Below are positions 42,001-52,410 of a stretch of 60,356 nucleotides of DNA, one piece after another. The DNA comes from Granulicella sp. GTDB taxonomy: Bacteria > Acidobacteriota > Terriglobia > Terriglobales > Acidobacteriaceae. The notes beneath the pieces were generated by a model that saw only the letters and a program-made list of their open reading frames with translations, did no database searches and was not told the origin of the DNA. Location: positions 22,690 to 83,045 of the forward strand of contig PKWK01000155.1 in the NCBI GenBank assembly GCA_003133205.1. Reading direction: 5' to 3'. The position numbers were made by a program, and so were the translations under genes. Within the stretch, counting starts at the first letter, position 1; every line of letters begins with the position of its first letter.

Positions 42001-42170
42001 ATGAAGCACTATGCCGCAACCTTGCTGACCGACGATTCCGGTCAGTATCTCATTGAATTATGCATTGGTGGCTGCACTGATCGCACTTGGCTCGGTCGCC
42101 GCACTGACAGGTCTCACCAACACCATTGGGAACGCTCAACGGCGTAGGCACGTCACTGACGAACGCCTAG
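42001..42170 (+). pseudogene. Flp/Fap-type pilin gene with two frameshifts
   Basis: ATG 42001 has AGGAG eight bases upstream and encodes MKHYAATLLTDDSGQYLIE. This matches the Flp pilin start, in which (D/E)SGQ(D)LIEYALVAALIAL is the conserved assembly signal. An extra T in the TT at 42058-42059 shifts the frame. The next frame gives YALVAALIALGSVAALTGLT, then NTIGNA. A second shift near 42131-42137 leads to NGVGTSLTNA and the stop TAG 42168-42170, again the expected Flp C-terminus. The reconstructed pilin would be about 56 residues. No tad or cpa assembly genes are in the window. It lies tail-to-tail with acs. Confidence 0.8.
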
Positions 42171-42177
42171 CCCCGCC

Positions 42178-44151
<1,974 letters not shown>

Positions 44152-44275
44152 CCCCCGTTGTCGTAACTGACCTGATCTCGCTTGATCTTGATCCGCAAAA
44201 AAGAAGGTACGCTAAGCCCGCTGTGATGGGCAAACTTTAGCGCCCCAAATCGTGGTCACTGCTAGACTTGGCCTC

Positions 44276-44455
44276 ATGACCTTCCTTGAATGGTCCGCCA
44301 TCGGCTGCTTCCTCGGCTTCGTCTTCGGCGTAGGCTGCGCGCTGGCGGTAATGTATTCGATCTACCTGGGTGGATACCGTGCCGCGGTGAAGGACTCGCA
44401 GATTGACCCGCCGCCCGAGCGCCTGGTCAAAGAACTCGCCAAGCTCTCCCGCTAA
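44276..44455 (+). CDS. Small single-pass membrane protein
   Basis: 59 residues from ATG 44276 (a GTG at 44252 is also in frame). One hydrophobic helix at the N-terminus (WSAIGCFLGFVFGVGCALAVMYSIYLGGY) is followed by a polar tail (KDSQIDPPPERLVKELAKLSR). No family is recognised. It is divergent from acs and convergent with the DUF421 gene. The clean topology argues for a real gene, but the ribosome-binding site is weak. Confidence 0.5.
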   Translation: MTFLEWSAIGCFLGFVFGVGCALAVMYSIYLGGYRAAVKDSQIDPPPERLVKELAKLSR

Positions 44456-44485
44456 GCACCGGAATTCACCCGGCAGATCCCGCCG

Positions 44486-45058
44486 CTATCGGCTCGCCAG
44501 TTGCGCACGCATCCCTCTCACCTCGTTGGTCAGCACGTCGAGTGCGTCCTTGAGCGCGGCGATGTGCGCCTCGTCCGCCGTGGGCTTCATCGCCTCCACG
44601 TAGAACGATCCGTTCGGCTCCAGGGCACAGACTTCGACCTCGGAGAAGTCGTTTAGCCCTTGCTTGTGAATCACGGAGAGAAGTTCCAATTCGGTCATCG
44701 TCTCCTTCTGCAGCGCCTTCGGATCAACTACGCCGTGGCGAATGAACTCCGTCTTAGTGCCTTCCAGCACTTGCTCCAATTTAGGCGCTTTGAACAGCAC
44801 CCGCGTCAGCAGCCAGTTGATCGTCAGCAGCGAAAACGCGCCAATCATGCCCCCCGTCACCGAGTTGTCGTTCCCGATGATCGCGTTCTGCACCGTGTTG
44901 GAGAGACTGAGCAAAACGACCAGGTCGAAGGGGTTCAACTGCGCCAACTCGCGTTTGCCGAACAACCGCAGAAAGACGACTAGGAAGAGATAAACAACGA
45001 TCGGCCGGATGATCTTTTCGAGCCACGGCAGTGGCAGATGAAACATGCTGTCGAGCAT
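44486..45058 (-). CDS. DUF421 (YetF-like) membrane protein
   Basis: 190 residues. Three N-terminal helices (PIVVYLFLVVFLRLFGKRELAQLNPFDLVVLLSLSNTVQNAI, then SVTGGMIGAFSLLTINWLLTRVLF) are followed by a soluble DUF421 domain with LEGTKTEFIRHGVVDPKALQKETMTELELLSVIHKQGLNDFSEVEVCALEPNGSFYVE. The GKRELAQL(N/T)PFD segment and the FSEVE(V/A)xLExNGxxY strand are typical of the family. The function is not established. It lies 21 bp downstream of galE on the same strand and is probably cotranscribed. Confidence 0.88.
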   Translation of the reverse strand: MLDSMFHLPLPWLEKIIRPIVVYLFLVVFLRLFGKRELAQLNPFDLVVLLSLSNTVQNAIIGNDNSVTGGMIGAFSLLTINWLLTRVLFKAPKLEQVLEGTKTEFIRHGVVDPKALQKETMTELELLSVIHKQGLNDFSEVEVCALEPNGSFYVEAMKPTADEAHIAALKDALDVLTNEVRGMRAQLASR

Positions 45059-45079
45059 TCAGACTTCCTCCCGTTCGCT

Positions 45080-46051
45080 TCATGCGTAGCGTTTCTGGTG
45101 CCACTCCCAGGCGCTGGCGACGATGGCGTCAAGATCCGCAAACCGCGGCTGCCAGCCAAGCTCCTGCTTGATCTTTTCCGAGCCCGCCACCAGCACCGCC
45201 GGATCGCCCTCACGGCGCGGGCACTCTTCCACCGGGATCGGCCTCCCAGTCACCCGCCTCACGGAGGCGATTACCTCGCGCACCGTAAAACCCTGCCCGT
45301 TGCCGATGTTGTAGATCACGCGGTCCTTGTTTTCCAGCGCCGCAAGCGCGAGAAGATGTGCATCGGCCAGGTCGCGCACATGGATGTAGTCGCGAATGCA
45401 GGTGCCGTCGTGGGTGGGGTAGTCCGACCCGAAGATCTTGATGCTCTGCCGGCGGCCAAGCGCAACATCGAGAACAAGCGGTATCAAGTGTGATTCCGGC
45501 TCATGCGCTTCGCCGTACCCCTCAATTGCGCCGGCGACGTTGAAGTAGCGGAGGCTCGCATAGCGGAATCCGTGGATGCGATTGAACCAGCGCAGCATGT
45601 GTTCGACCAGCAACTTGCTCTCGCCATACGCGTTGGTGGGCTCAAGCTTGGCGTCTTCGAGGATGGGAGTTCGGACGGGCTCACCATAGCAGGCCGCAGT
45701 CGAGCTGAACACCAGACGGTCATGTCCGGTGGCTAACATAGCCTCGAGCAGCGAGAGCGTCCCCGCCGTGTTATTGCGGAAATAGATCTCCGGCCGATGC
45801 ATGCTCTCGCCTGCTTCAATCAGCGCAGCGAAGTGCATAACTCCTTGAAAACGCCCCAACTCAAGCGTTTCCACAAGCAGCGTCCGATCTGCGAGATCAC
45901 CCTCGACAAAATCGGCACCGGGCGCCACCGCGGACGGCTTGCTGTGGCACAGGTTGTCATAGATGGTCACGGCGTGCCCGCCGGCCAACAAACATCGTGC
46001 CACGGTGCCGCCAATATAACCGGCGCCGCCTGTAACCAGAATTCTCATCAT
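45080..46051 (-). CDS. galE: UDP-glucose 4-epimerase
   Basis: 323 residues of the extended short-chain dehydrogenase family. The NAD-binding RILVTGGAGYIGGTVARCLLAGGH is at the N-terminus. The catalytic Ser/Thr lies in SSTAACYGEP and the YxxxK in NAYGESKLLVE (near 145-150). PTHDGTCIRDYIHVRDLADAHLLAL is the standard GalE C-terminal signature. It interconverts UDP-glucose and UDP-galactose for the Leloir pathway and surface sugars. Two adjacent ATG codons are possible starts. It is followed by the DUF421 gene. Confidence 0.94.
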   Translation of the reverse strand: MMRILVTGGAGYIGGTVARCLLAGGHAVTIYDNLCHSKPSAVAPGADFVEGDLADRTLLVETLELGRFQGVMHFAALIEAGESMHRPEIYFRNNTAGTLSLLEAMLATGHDRLVFSSTAACYGEPVRTPILEDAKLEPTNAYGESKLLVEHMLRWFNRIHGFRYASLRYFNVAGAIEGYGEAHEPESHLIPLVLDVALGRRQSIKIFGSDYPTHDGTCIRDYIHVRDLADAHLLALAALENKDRVIYNIGNGQGFTVREVIASVRRVTGRPIPVEECPRREGDPAVLVAGSEKIKQELGWQPRFADLDAIVASAWEWHQKRYA

Positions 46052-46509
46052 GTCTCCGCGCGCGAACGATTCGCACTACAACCAAAGTATAGGGATTTCA
46101 TCTCAAAAGAGTGATTTCCCCAAAGCTCGGGTTAATTGAAGATGACAGAGCGGCACATACCGGAGGAAACGCGGGAATTAGGTGGCATCGATGGCACCCG
46201 TTTTTCGCGGCTTGGAGTCTCACCGCAATGCAACAGTGGTATGCTCGGTTCAATTCGGCGGATCCAAGCATCATATGACATTGGTAACCGCTCCAAACGA
46301 GTATCCCCGGTGCGTTGGGAGGGTCTCCACATTGTTAGTTTTTCAGGGGTTTGTAGATGATTCGATGGGCCAGTCGCTTTAAAAAGGTGGTCTAATAAGG
46401 GTCGATTGTAAACCCAGTTTGTTACCTTGGCGTCTCAGATTGCGTCATACTTATTACTAATCCCGCCGCTCCGTAGCAGGGCGACCGACACAAGGAAACC
46501 TTACCGACC
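46052..46509. other. Intergenic region between galE and tonB
   Basis: A 458-bp divergent gap. I see no gene I can support: the small open frames here (for example 46142-46360 on the plus strand) have no family resemblance or convincing ribosome-binding site. The right half (46370-46480) is AT-rich, with CTTATTACTAAT near 46450-46461, and may carry the promoter of the tonB-type gene, but no well-spaced -35/-10 pair stands out. Confidence 0.5.
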
Positions 46510-47595
46510 ATGCTAGCGCCACTTCGCAGCGCAATTCCCGGACCACCGAAGAGCATGCAGTTTGCTCATTTTGGCGTCCTCGATGCCGGAGCCCAAAGCA
46601 AGGCTTCGACGGTCACCTCGTTGCTAATCAACGTGGCCATCGCGTTTGTGGTCATCGTGCTCAGCTTGGCTCACAAACAGATCCTCGAGACTACGAAGAG
46701 CCTCACCATGCTGACCGAACCGGTCGTCCAAAAGAAGCCTGAGCCGGTCAAGCCGAAGATTGCTCCGCCCAAGCCGAAGCCGCTTCCCGAACTCGCCAAA
46801 GTCGAGGAACCCAAAATTGTCATCCCCAAGGTGAAGATGCCGGAGTTGCCGAAGCAGCCCGTCGTCAAGATGGACCAGCCTAAGCCGATTCTCATTCCGG
46901 CTGCACCAAAGCGGATCATTGCAATGGCGGCTCCGGTGGCGGTGAGCCTGGCGCATCCGCAGGCCGCGTCGGTCGTGAACAATGACGCGCATCCTTCCGC
47001 GGTCCGCCTGGGAACGCCGGATAGCCCCATCAGCAACCTCAAGGGTCCATCGGTCGCCCCCGTCAATCTCGCGCGAGGCATGCCCGGAATGAACGCCGCG
47101 AACACCGGCAACGGACCACCAGCCACCAAGGTCATTCTCGGCAATGGCAGTCCCGAGAGCACCACCATCAAGGGCAACGGTGTAATCGCCGCGGTCGGAC
47201 TCCCGCATGGCGTTCCCGGAGGCACCGGTACCGGTAAGGTTCCAACTGGTCAGCAGGTCAATCTCGGCCAGGCAACACCACCGCCAGCGGCCAAGGCGGC
47301 GGCCCTCGCTTCAACGGCACCCGGTAAAACGCTCAAGGTTATCTCGAAGCCCAAACCCGAGTACACGGCCGAGGCTCGCCAGATGCACATCGAGGGCGTC
47401 GTCACCATCCACATCCGGGTGTCGCCGAATGGGTCAGTCGAAGTTCTGGGAGTGATCAAGCCCCTTGGCTATGGTCTCGACGATTCTGCCAGGCGCGCCA
47501 TCATGGCCACAAGGTTCGAGCCCGCGACCGATGCGTCAGGGAATCCGATCGCCTGGGATGGCCTTGTCAATGTCACTTTCCAACTCGCCGGGTAG
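46510..47595 (+). CDS. TonB-like energy transducer protein
   Basis: 361 residues. A cytoplasmic leader of about 35 residues precedes one membrane helix (SLLINVAIAFVVIVLSLAH, near 37-55). A Lys/Pro-rich spacer follows (PVVQKKPEPVKPKIAPPKPKPLPELAK, near 72-98), then a Gly/Asn/Ser/Pro-rich linker. The TonB C-terminal domain is at about 275-361 (LKVISKPKPEYTAEARQMHIEGVVTIHIRVSPNGSVEVLGVI, then ARRAIMATRFEPA). Such proteins pass proton-motive energy to outer-membrane transporters. No exbB/exbD lies nearby. The next gene is a secreted M48-like protein. Confidence 0.9.
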   Translation: MLAPLRSAIPGPPKSMQFAHFGVLDAGAQSKASTVTSLLINVAIAFVVIVLSLAHKQILETTKSLTMLTEPVVQKKPEPVKPKIAPPKPKPLPELAKVEEPKIVIPKVKMPELPKQPVVKMDQPKPILIPAAPKRIIAMAAPVAVSLAHPQAASVVNNDAHPSAVRLGTPDSPISNLKGPSVAPVNLARGMPGMNAANTGNGPPATKVILGNGSPESTTIKGNGVIAAVGLPHGVPGGTGTGKVPTGQQVNLGQATPPPAAKAAALASTAPGKTLKVISKPKPEYTAEARQMHIEGVVTIHIRVSPNGSVEVLGVIKPLGYGLDDSARRAIMATRFEPATDASGNPIAWDGLVNVTFQLAG

Positions 47596-47727
47596 CAGCT
47601 ATGTCGGCTGCTGGTTGGCGAAGCAACATTTTTCTTGTGTGAACTTACTTTTGCTGCAACCGCTTTACGAACACGCTGACTTTACTTACGAAGGTGGCCG
47701 CGAGGTCACCATAGGGAGCCGCAAATC

Positions 47728-49614
47728 ATGATTTCTCGTTCAAGATCCACCGCTGGTGTTACGCTGCTGGCGCTTCTCCTCGCGGCAACCTTTCCCGCAT
47801 TCGCTGGAGCATCCATCATCTTCGGCAAGAAGAAGGTCGAACAGGACACCATGCCAGGCCGAAAGCTGACCCCGGCGCAGAATGCCCTCATCGACAAAGC
47901 CATCGTCCGCGAGAAGGAAGTGATCAAGGTCGTCAAGGAACGCGCTCCCCTGGTCGAGACCTACATCCAGAACATGAAGCCCGACCCGGTGTTGCTGCAG
48001 GTCCCCGTCTCGGACGAGCATCACCTGGCCCGGGTCGACTTCAGCAAGGTCATCAACGACGACCTGTATAAGGACAACAAGGGCAACTTCGCCGCCAAGA
48101 AGAGCAAGTTCGCCTTCTTCAAGGACTCCTTCGGGGCACTCGGCGGAATCTCCAGCAGCCTTCGCCTCACCTTCCACGAGTCCGGCTTCGTCCAGATGAT
48201 CCTCATGGACTCGAACAGCTTCGATCGCGAGCACTACACCTTTACCTTCATCCGCAACGACTTTCTTGGCAACATCCCCACGGCCGTCTTTGACGTCCAG
48301 CCAATCAGCGGCAAGCGCGAATACGGACGCTTCTTCGGACGCATCTGGGTCGAGACCCGCGAAGGCAACGTCGTCCGCTTCAACGGAGACTTCGCCGGCT
48401 CCATTCAGACCATGAAGGAGTTCTACCACTTCGATAGTTGGCGCACGAACGTCCAGCCCGGCCTGTGGCTCCCCACCTCCTTCTATGTCGAAGAGAGCGA
48501 CCCCAAGAGCCCAAGCAGCACGCTGGCGTTTAAGGCCATCAACTATGTTTGGGGCTATGTTCTAAAGGTCCCGAGCAATAATGCCGAAAACACGAACTTG
48601 GAGGTTGTAAACGCCCAGGATGTCTCGAACGATGCTCCCGACCTGAGCCCACTCGGAGCGCAGAGGGAGTGGGTGCAGCAGGCTGAGGACAACGTGATCG
48701 AACGGCTCTTCCAGGCCGGTCTGCTCGATGCCCCGAGCGAGTTCGATAAGACCCTCGAAGCGCTGGCAAACAACATCCTCGTCTACAACAATATTCAGGT
48801 CAGCCGGCCGATCCGCGTCCGCACTTTGCTGACGGAGCCGCTCGAGTCGCTCGCGGTCGGCAACACCATCATCCTCTCCAAGAGCCTCATCGACACCACC
48901 AGCGTGGTCACCGCCGATGGCGCGCAGCAGATGGGTAACCTGAATGCGATCCTCGCATTCCAGTTGGCGCATATCATTCTGGGCCACCGCCTCGATACCA
49001 AGTACGCGTTCAGCGACCGCCTGCTCTTCCCCTCCACCTCGGTGTTTCAACGCATCCCGATGCACCACACCGACGCGGACAACACGGAGGCTGCCAAGAA
49101 GGCATTGGATCTTTTGAGCGCGAAGGAACTCGCCGGCGGACAGCAGTACTTCGGCCTCTACCTGCAGCAGTTGCAGCTGCGGTTGAAAGAGCTGCCCGCA
49201 CTGAATACGCCAATGATCGGCGACGCCCTGATCAAGAGCGACAAAGACTCTACCTTCTGGATGGCCGCCATGGTTCCAAAAGGCATCAAACTCGACATGA
49301 AGGATCTCAAGCAGCAGGCAGCTATGCCCTTGGCGAGCTTCCTGCGGTTCGATCCCTGGACCGATCAAGTCGTGCAGATGCACACCAGCTTCGAGCCAAT
49401 TCTCAACCCCCGCGACAAGATGCCGTTCGAGGTTGAACCCGTCTATTTGAAGCTCACCTATTTTGCCCCGCCCGCGGCCCCGACAGCAGCACCCTCCGCT
49501 GCGCCCGCAGCGAACGCGCCAGCAGCCGCGACGCCAGCCAGCGACGCTAGCCCTACCGCAGCCGCGGATACTGGGGCCCAGCAAGCTTCGCCGGCGGCCA
49601 GTGCGCCACGATGA
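47728..49614 (+). CDS. Secreted M48-like protein lacking the HExxH motif
   Basis: 628 residues with a signal peptide (TAGVTLLALLLAATFPAFA). The N-terminal 300 residues form an unrecognised beta-rich domain that includes GRIWVETREGNVVRFNGDFAGS. From about 345 the layout is that of an M48 peptidase: LEALANNILVYNNIQVSRPIRVR, SLAVGNTIILSKSLIDTT, then LNAILAFQLAHIILGHRLDT. The place of HELxH reads F411-Q412-L413-A414-H415, so the first zinc His and the catalytic Glu are missing while the second His is kept. The C-terminus is an Ala/Pro-rich tail of about 50 residues. A non-enzymatic, binding or scaffold role is more likely. It lies between tonB and beta-barrel genes. Confidence 0.75.
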   Translation: MISRSRSTAGVTLLALLLAATFPAFAGASIIFGKKKVEQDTMPGRKLTPAQNALIDKAIVREKEVIKVVKERAPLVETYIQNMKPDPVLLQVPVSDEHHLARVDFSKVINDDLYKDNKGNFAAKKSKFAFFKDSFGALGGISSSLRLTFHESGFVQMILMDSNSFDREHYTFTFIRNDFLGNIPTAVFDVQPISGKREYGRFFGRIWVETREGNVVRFNGDFAGSIQTMKEFYHFDSWRTNVQPGLWLPTSFYVEESDPKSPSSTLAFKAINYVWGYVLKVPSNNAENTNLEVVNAQDVSNDAPDLSPLGAQREWVQQAEDNVIERLFQAGLLDAPSEFDKTLEALANNILVYNNIQVSRPIRVRTLLTEPLESLAVGNTIILSKSLIDTTSVVTADGAQQMGNLNAILAFQLAHIILGHRLDTKYAFSDRLLFPSTSVFQRIPMHHTDADNTEAAKKALDLLSAKELAGGQQYFGLYLQQLQLRLKELPALNTPMIGDALIKSDKDSTFWMAAMVPKGIKLDMKDLKQQAAMPLASFLRFDPWTDQVVQMHTSFEPILNPRDKMPFEVEPVYLKLTYFAPPAAPTAAPSAAPAANAPAAATPASDASPTAAADTGAQQASPAASAPR

Positions 49615-49723
49615 ATAACCCTGCTCGACGGCAGCGATGCAGAGACTTGCATCCTGCCAGGAGAGGCACCTACCTGAAGTATCTGCACCACGCGGAGCAC
49701 TGCTGTTCTTGCCAGGAGATGGA

Positions 49724-50272
49724 ATGCTGAAGACGTTGATGACTATCGGATCCCTTGCTGGTGTGCTTTCCCTTACTTCCATCGGGCATGCCCAGGCGTT
49801 GCCGACCGCCACCGGTCACGGCTCTCTACAGGCTGGAGGCGGGTTTAGCCTGGCCATGCCTGACTACGGCCAAAAGAACATCAAGGGAATTTCCGCGTTC
49901 GGCGACCTCGACTTTACCCCTCATATCGGGGTCGAAGCGGACATCCATTACGTCGCACTGATTACGCCCACCGACCTCGCTGAGAACACCTACGAGATCG
50001 GCCCGAGATACGTCTACCGCAAGGGACGGTTTGCCCCTTACGCCAAGGTCATGGGAGGCTTGGGCGACCTCGTCATTCAGGAGACGGAGGACAACCCGGG
50101 CAGGTACAGCGGCACCTATTTCATGTACAGCTTTGGCGGGGGGCTCGACATACTCGTCCCTCACCACATCGTCATTCGCGCAATGGATGTGGAGTTTCAG
50201 CGCTGGCCTAACCTCGGCAACGGTCTCACTCCAACCGTGTTCACCGTGGGCGCAGCCTATCGATTCCGCTAA
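49724..50272 (+). CDS. Small outer-membrane beta-barrel protein
   Basis: 182 residues from ATG 49724, preceded by AGGAG. The signal peptide MLKTLMTIGSLAGVLSLTSI ends at GHAQA. The mature part alternates polar and aromatic residues in about eight strands (GGGFSLAMPDYG, GISAFGDLDFTPHIGVEADIHYV, TYEIGPRYVYRKGRFAPYAKVMGGLG) and ends in an aromatic C-terminal strand (FTVGAAYRFR), as in eight-stranded OmpA/OmpX-type barrels. It is the paralog of the next gene, with the same AYGDxDFxPHxGVEA(D/E) signature. The role is unknown. Confidence 0.8.
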   Translation: MLKTLMTIGSLAGVLSLTSIGHAQALPTATGHGSLQAGGGFSLAMPDYGQKNIKGISAFGDLDFTPHIGVEADIHYVALITPTDLAENTYEIGPRYVYRKGRFAPYAKVMGGLGDLVIQETEDNPGRYSGTYFMYSFGGGLDILVPHHIVIRAMDVEFQRWPNLGNGLTPTVFTVGAAYRFR

Positions 50273-50308
50273 CATCTCGATTTGCCGAAAGCAGGCTGCA
50301 CCGAAACG

Positions 50309-50328
50309 AGAGCGATATAATCGCTCTC
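50309..50328. terminator. Hairpin between the paired beta-barrel genes
   Basis: AGAGCGAT (50309-50316) and ATCGCTCT (50320-50327) form a perfect 8-bp stem with a short loop, followed by CGTTGTCGTT. It may end transcription of the first barrel gene. The embedded TATAAT could instead be a -10 box for the second gene. Confidence 0.4.
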
Positions 50329-50364
50329 GTTGTCGTTAACCTGCCCCACGCGGAGAGGCCCCTC

Positions 50365-50904
50365 TTGATCGGACGACTTGCACTATCGTTCCTTCTCGGG
50401 GGAGCATCCATACTTTCCGGCCAGGCCATCCCAACCGCCTCACGCGCAGGAGATGCCCAGATCGGCGTCGGCTACAGCATGGCCAGGCCAGACTACGTCC
50501 AGCAGACCTTCCAGGGGTTCACCGCATACGGCGACTTCGACTTCAGGCCGCATCTCGGCGTGGAAGCGGAGTTCCACCAGGTCTACAGCACAAACGGCGA
50601 CCTGAGCTTCGAAAGAACGTATGAGATTGGCGGGCGCTATCTCCGCACCTACGGCCCGCTGGTTCCATATGTCAAAGCGATGATCGGGCGGGGCGACTTC
50701 AACTATCCGTTTGGCGAAGCCGAACTCGCCTACAACATGTTCGCGGGTGGAGTTGGCGCTGACTTCAAGCTGGGGCCCTATCTTCGCATTCGCGGCGAAT
50801 ACGAGTTCCAGAAATGGTCCAGTTTCCCGAACGGTGGTCTGACGCCTCAGATTGTGACCGTTGGCGCCGCATATCACTTTGGCGGCAAAGCACAATACAA
50901 GTAA
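50365..50904 (+). CDS. Small outer-membrane beta-barrel protein (paralog)
   Basis: 179 residues from TTG 50365, chosen because GGAGAGG lies six bases upstream. The signal peptide is LALSFLLGGASILSGQA. Strands such as QIGVGYSMARPDYV, FTAYGDFDFRPHLGVEAEFHQVY, TYEIGGRYLRTYGPLVPYVKAMIGRG and the final TPQIVTVGAAYHFGG mirror the preceding gene closely, so this is a tandem duplication. It should fold as an eight-stranded barrel in the outer membrane. An AGAGCGATATAATCGCTCTC hairpin lies in the 92-bp gap (50309-50328). Confidence 0.8.
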   Translation: MIGRLALSFLLGGASILSGQAIPTASRAGDAQIGVGYSMARPDYVQQTFQGFTAYGDFDFRPHLGVEAEFHQVYSTNGDLSFERTYEIGGRYLRTYGPLVPYVKAMIGRGDFNYPFGEAELAYNMFAGGVGADFKLGPYLRIRGEYEFQKWSSFPNGGLTPQIVTVGAAYHFGGKAQYK

Positions 50905-50942
50905 TCCACCGGGGCCGGGCGTCAATAGACCCAATAACTCCA

Positions 50943-50982
50943 ATGCCCCACATCTCGATCTCAACGATCAGACGTGGGGCAT
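50943..50982. repeat. 9-bp inverted repeat after the second barrel gene
   Basis: ATGCCCCAC (50943-50951) pairs with GTGGGGCAT (50974-50982) across 22 bases. TGCCCCACATCTCG is also found inside the coding repeat at about 17258. There is no T tract, so this is more likely an interspersed hairpin repeat than a simple terminator, although it lies between two convergent genes. Confidence 0.5.
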
Positions 50983-51032
50983 GAAGACAGCAAATCCGGT
51001 GGAACCCCGCTTAGCCGGGCCCCAAAACTTCT

Positions 51033-51632
51033 CTAGAAGTGATACGCCACGCCGATCGTCGGCACCGAAATGATCTCGTAGCGGTTCGTGGAAAACCTGT
51101 CAAATCCGAAGTTCGGCGTCTTGGTCAAAAGGCCGCGATACTCGGCGCGAATATCAAAGCTCGGGCTCAGTTCATACGCTACACCGCCCCCGAAGAGGCC
51201 GGCGATGCCTTTGCTGGATTTGCTGCCCAACTCGTTGGTCCCCTGGTCCAGAATAGGCGTAAAGATCAGCGTGCCGACTCCAACCTGGGCAAAGGGACTG
51301 AATCTCTTGAAATTGAGACTGTAAACGTAGGCCGCGCTGATCTCCTGCTGCCGCGCGTGAATGCGGGCATTCGGATCGAAACTCACGTGATATTTCCGCG
51401 AGTCCTGCGCAAAGCTGTAGTTCACTTCCAAAGCGCTCTTCGGGGTCAGCATATACCGGTAGCTCATCAGCAACCCCAAAGCGCCGGTCATTTTCTCATC
51501 CACGTTCGCAGCGCCATGGACCGTGGGACCGAAGATTCCGGTGCCGCTGAAGCTTACATCTTGCCGGCTCTCCTGCGCATACCCTGCAGCGGCCGAAAGC
51601 ATCAGCACGCCCAACAACATCGTCTTCTTCAT
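51033..51632 (-). CDS. Outer-membrane beta-barrel protein
   Basis: 199 residues with a signal peptide (MKKTMLLGVLMLSAAAGYAQ). Alternating strands follow: GALGLLMSYRYMLTPKSALEVNYSFAQ, EISAAYVYSLNFKRFSPFAQVGVGTLIF, GIAGLFGGGVAYELSPSFDIRAEYRGLL, and the aromatic C-terminal strand PTIGVAYHF. This is an OmpA-like or opacity-type porin fold. It is convergent with the paired barrel genes. The ligand and role are unknown. It differs in sequence from the paired paralogs. Confidence 0.82.
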   Translation of the reverse strand: MKKTMLLGVLMLSAAAGYAQESRQDVSFSGTGIFGPTVHGAANVDEKMTGALGLLMSYRYMLTPKSALEVNYSFAQDSRKYHVSFDPNARIHARQQEISAAYVYSLNFKRFSPFAQVGVGTLIFTPILDQGTNELGSKSSKGIAGLFGGGVAYELSPSFDIRAEYRGLLTKTPNFGFDRFSTNRYEIISVPTIGVAYHF

Positions 51633-51805
51633 TCTTCGTTTCTACCCCTTCTTGTTCCTTCGCAAACTCGTCCCCGGACTCTCAGGCAAAGGCGCGGTTA
51701 CTCCAATCATTGTACCCGTACCCCGGCTCTCGTGGGGCGTCCCGCCACGCAAGAAGGCCGGGGATTCAAACATCTCCCCGGCCTTTTTACGATCCTTGAC
51801 AATAA

Positions 51806-52222
51806 TTACTGTGGGGGTGCAGCTGGTGGTGGGCCACCGCCGCCAGGACCGCGGCCCTGTGGCAGCGAGGCGAGGTACGCGTCAAACTTCGGCTTCTGGT
51901 CGTCTGTCAGCAGCGCCTTGATCTGTGTATTCTCGTCCGCGCGCATCGCAGTCATCTTGGTGCGCATGTCCGGATCCTGCGCCGCCCGCATATCAGCCAT
52001 CTTCTTCATGTCGGCTTCATAGATCGCCTTGATCTTAACCTTCTGGTCATCCGTCAGCGTCACGGCCTTGTCGACTGCGGCCACTCGCTGGTCTGAGGTC
52101 ATCTGCATACGACCACCGCCGCCGCCGCCCTGCGCCATCATCGGCACCGAGCATAGCGCGGCAGTACACATTGCCACCGCGCCCATGCGCGAGGCATATC
52201 TACGAAACGTCATCATATTCAT
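51806..52222 (-). CDS. Spy/CpxP-like periplasmic protein
   Basis: 138 residues from ATG 52222 (GGAG eight bases before). The signal peptide ends near MMAQ. The mature chain begins Gly-rich (QGGGGGGRMQMT) and continues with two LTxxQ-type repeats: VTLTDDQKVKIKAIYEADMKKMADM and LLTDDQKPKFDAYL. These are the hallmark of Spy/LTXXQ proteins, small helical chaperones of the periplasm. The tail is Gly/Pro-rich (GRGPGGGGPPPAAPPQ). The helix bundle is rich in Met and Asp. A role in envelope stress is inferred from the family. Confidence 0.82.
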   Translation of the reverse strand: MNMMTFRRYASRMGAVAMCTAALCSVPMMAQGGGGGGRMQMTSDQRVAAVDKAVTLTDDQKVKIKAIYEADMKKMADMRAAQDPDMRTKMTAMRADENTQIKALLTDDQKPKFDAYLASLPQGRGPGGGGPPPAAPPQ

Positions 52223-52410
52223 TAGCTGTTCTCCAGTGTCGATGCCGGCATAGTTTCTCCGGCGGACAAGTCTACCGTTACAGACGGACAACCCGCCATA
52301 AGAGTTTGAGCAAATGAAAACAAATTTCACCGTGGGAATTCGGCAGCCCCTCGCAGCCTCGCCCACGCCGCGCTAAACCGCGACCGACTCACCATCATTC
52401 TCACCTTGGC

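Noticed and set aside
46142..46360. Small plus-strand open frame between galE and tonB
   Set aside because: No family resemblance, hydrophobic pattern or conserved context; competing frames of similar length exist in the same stretch.
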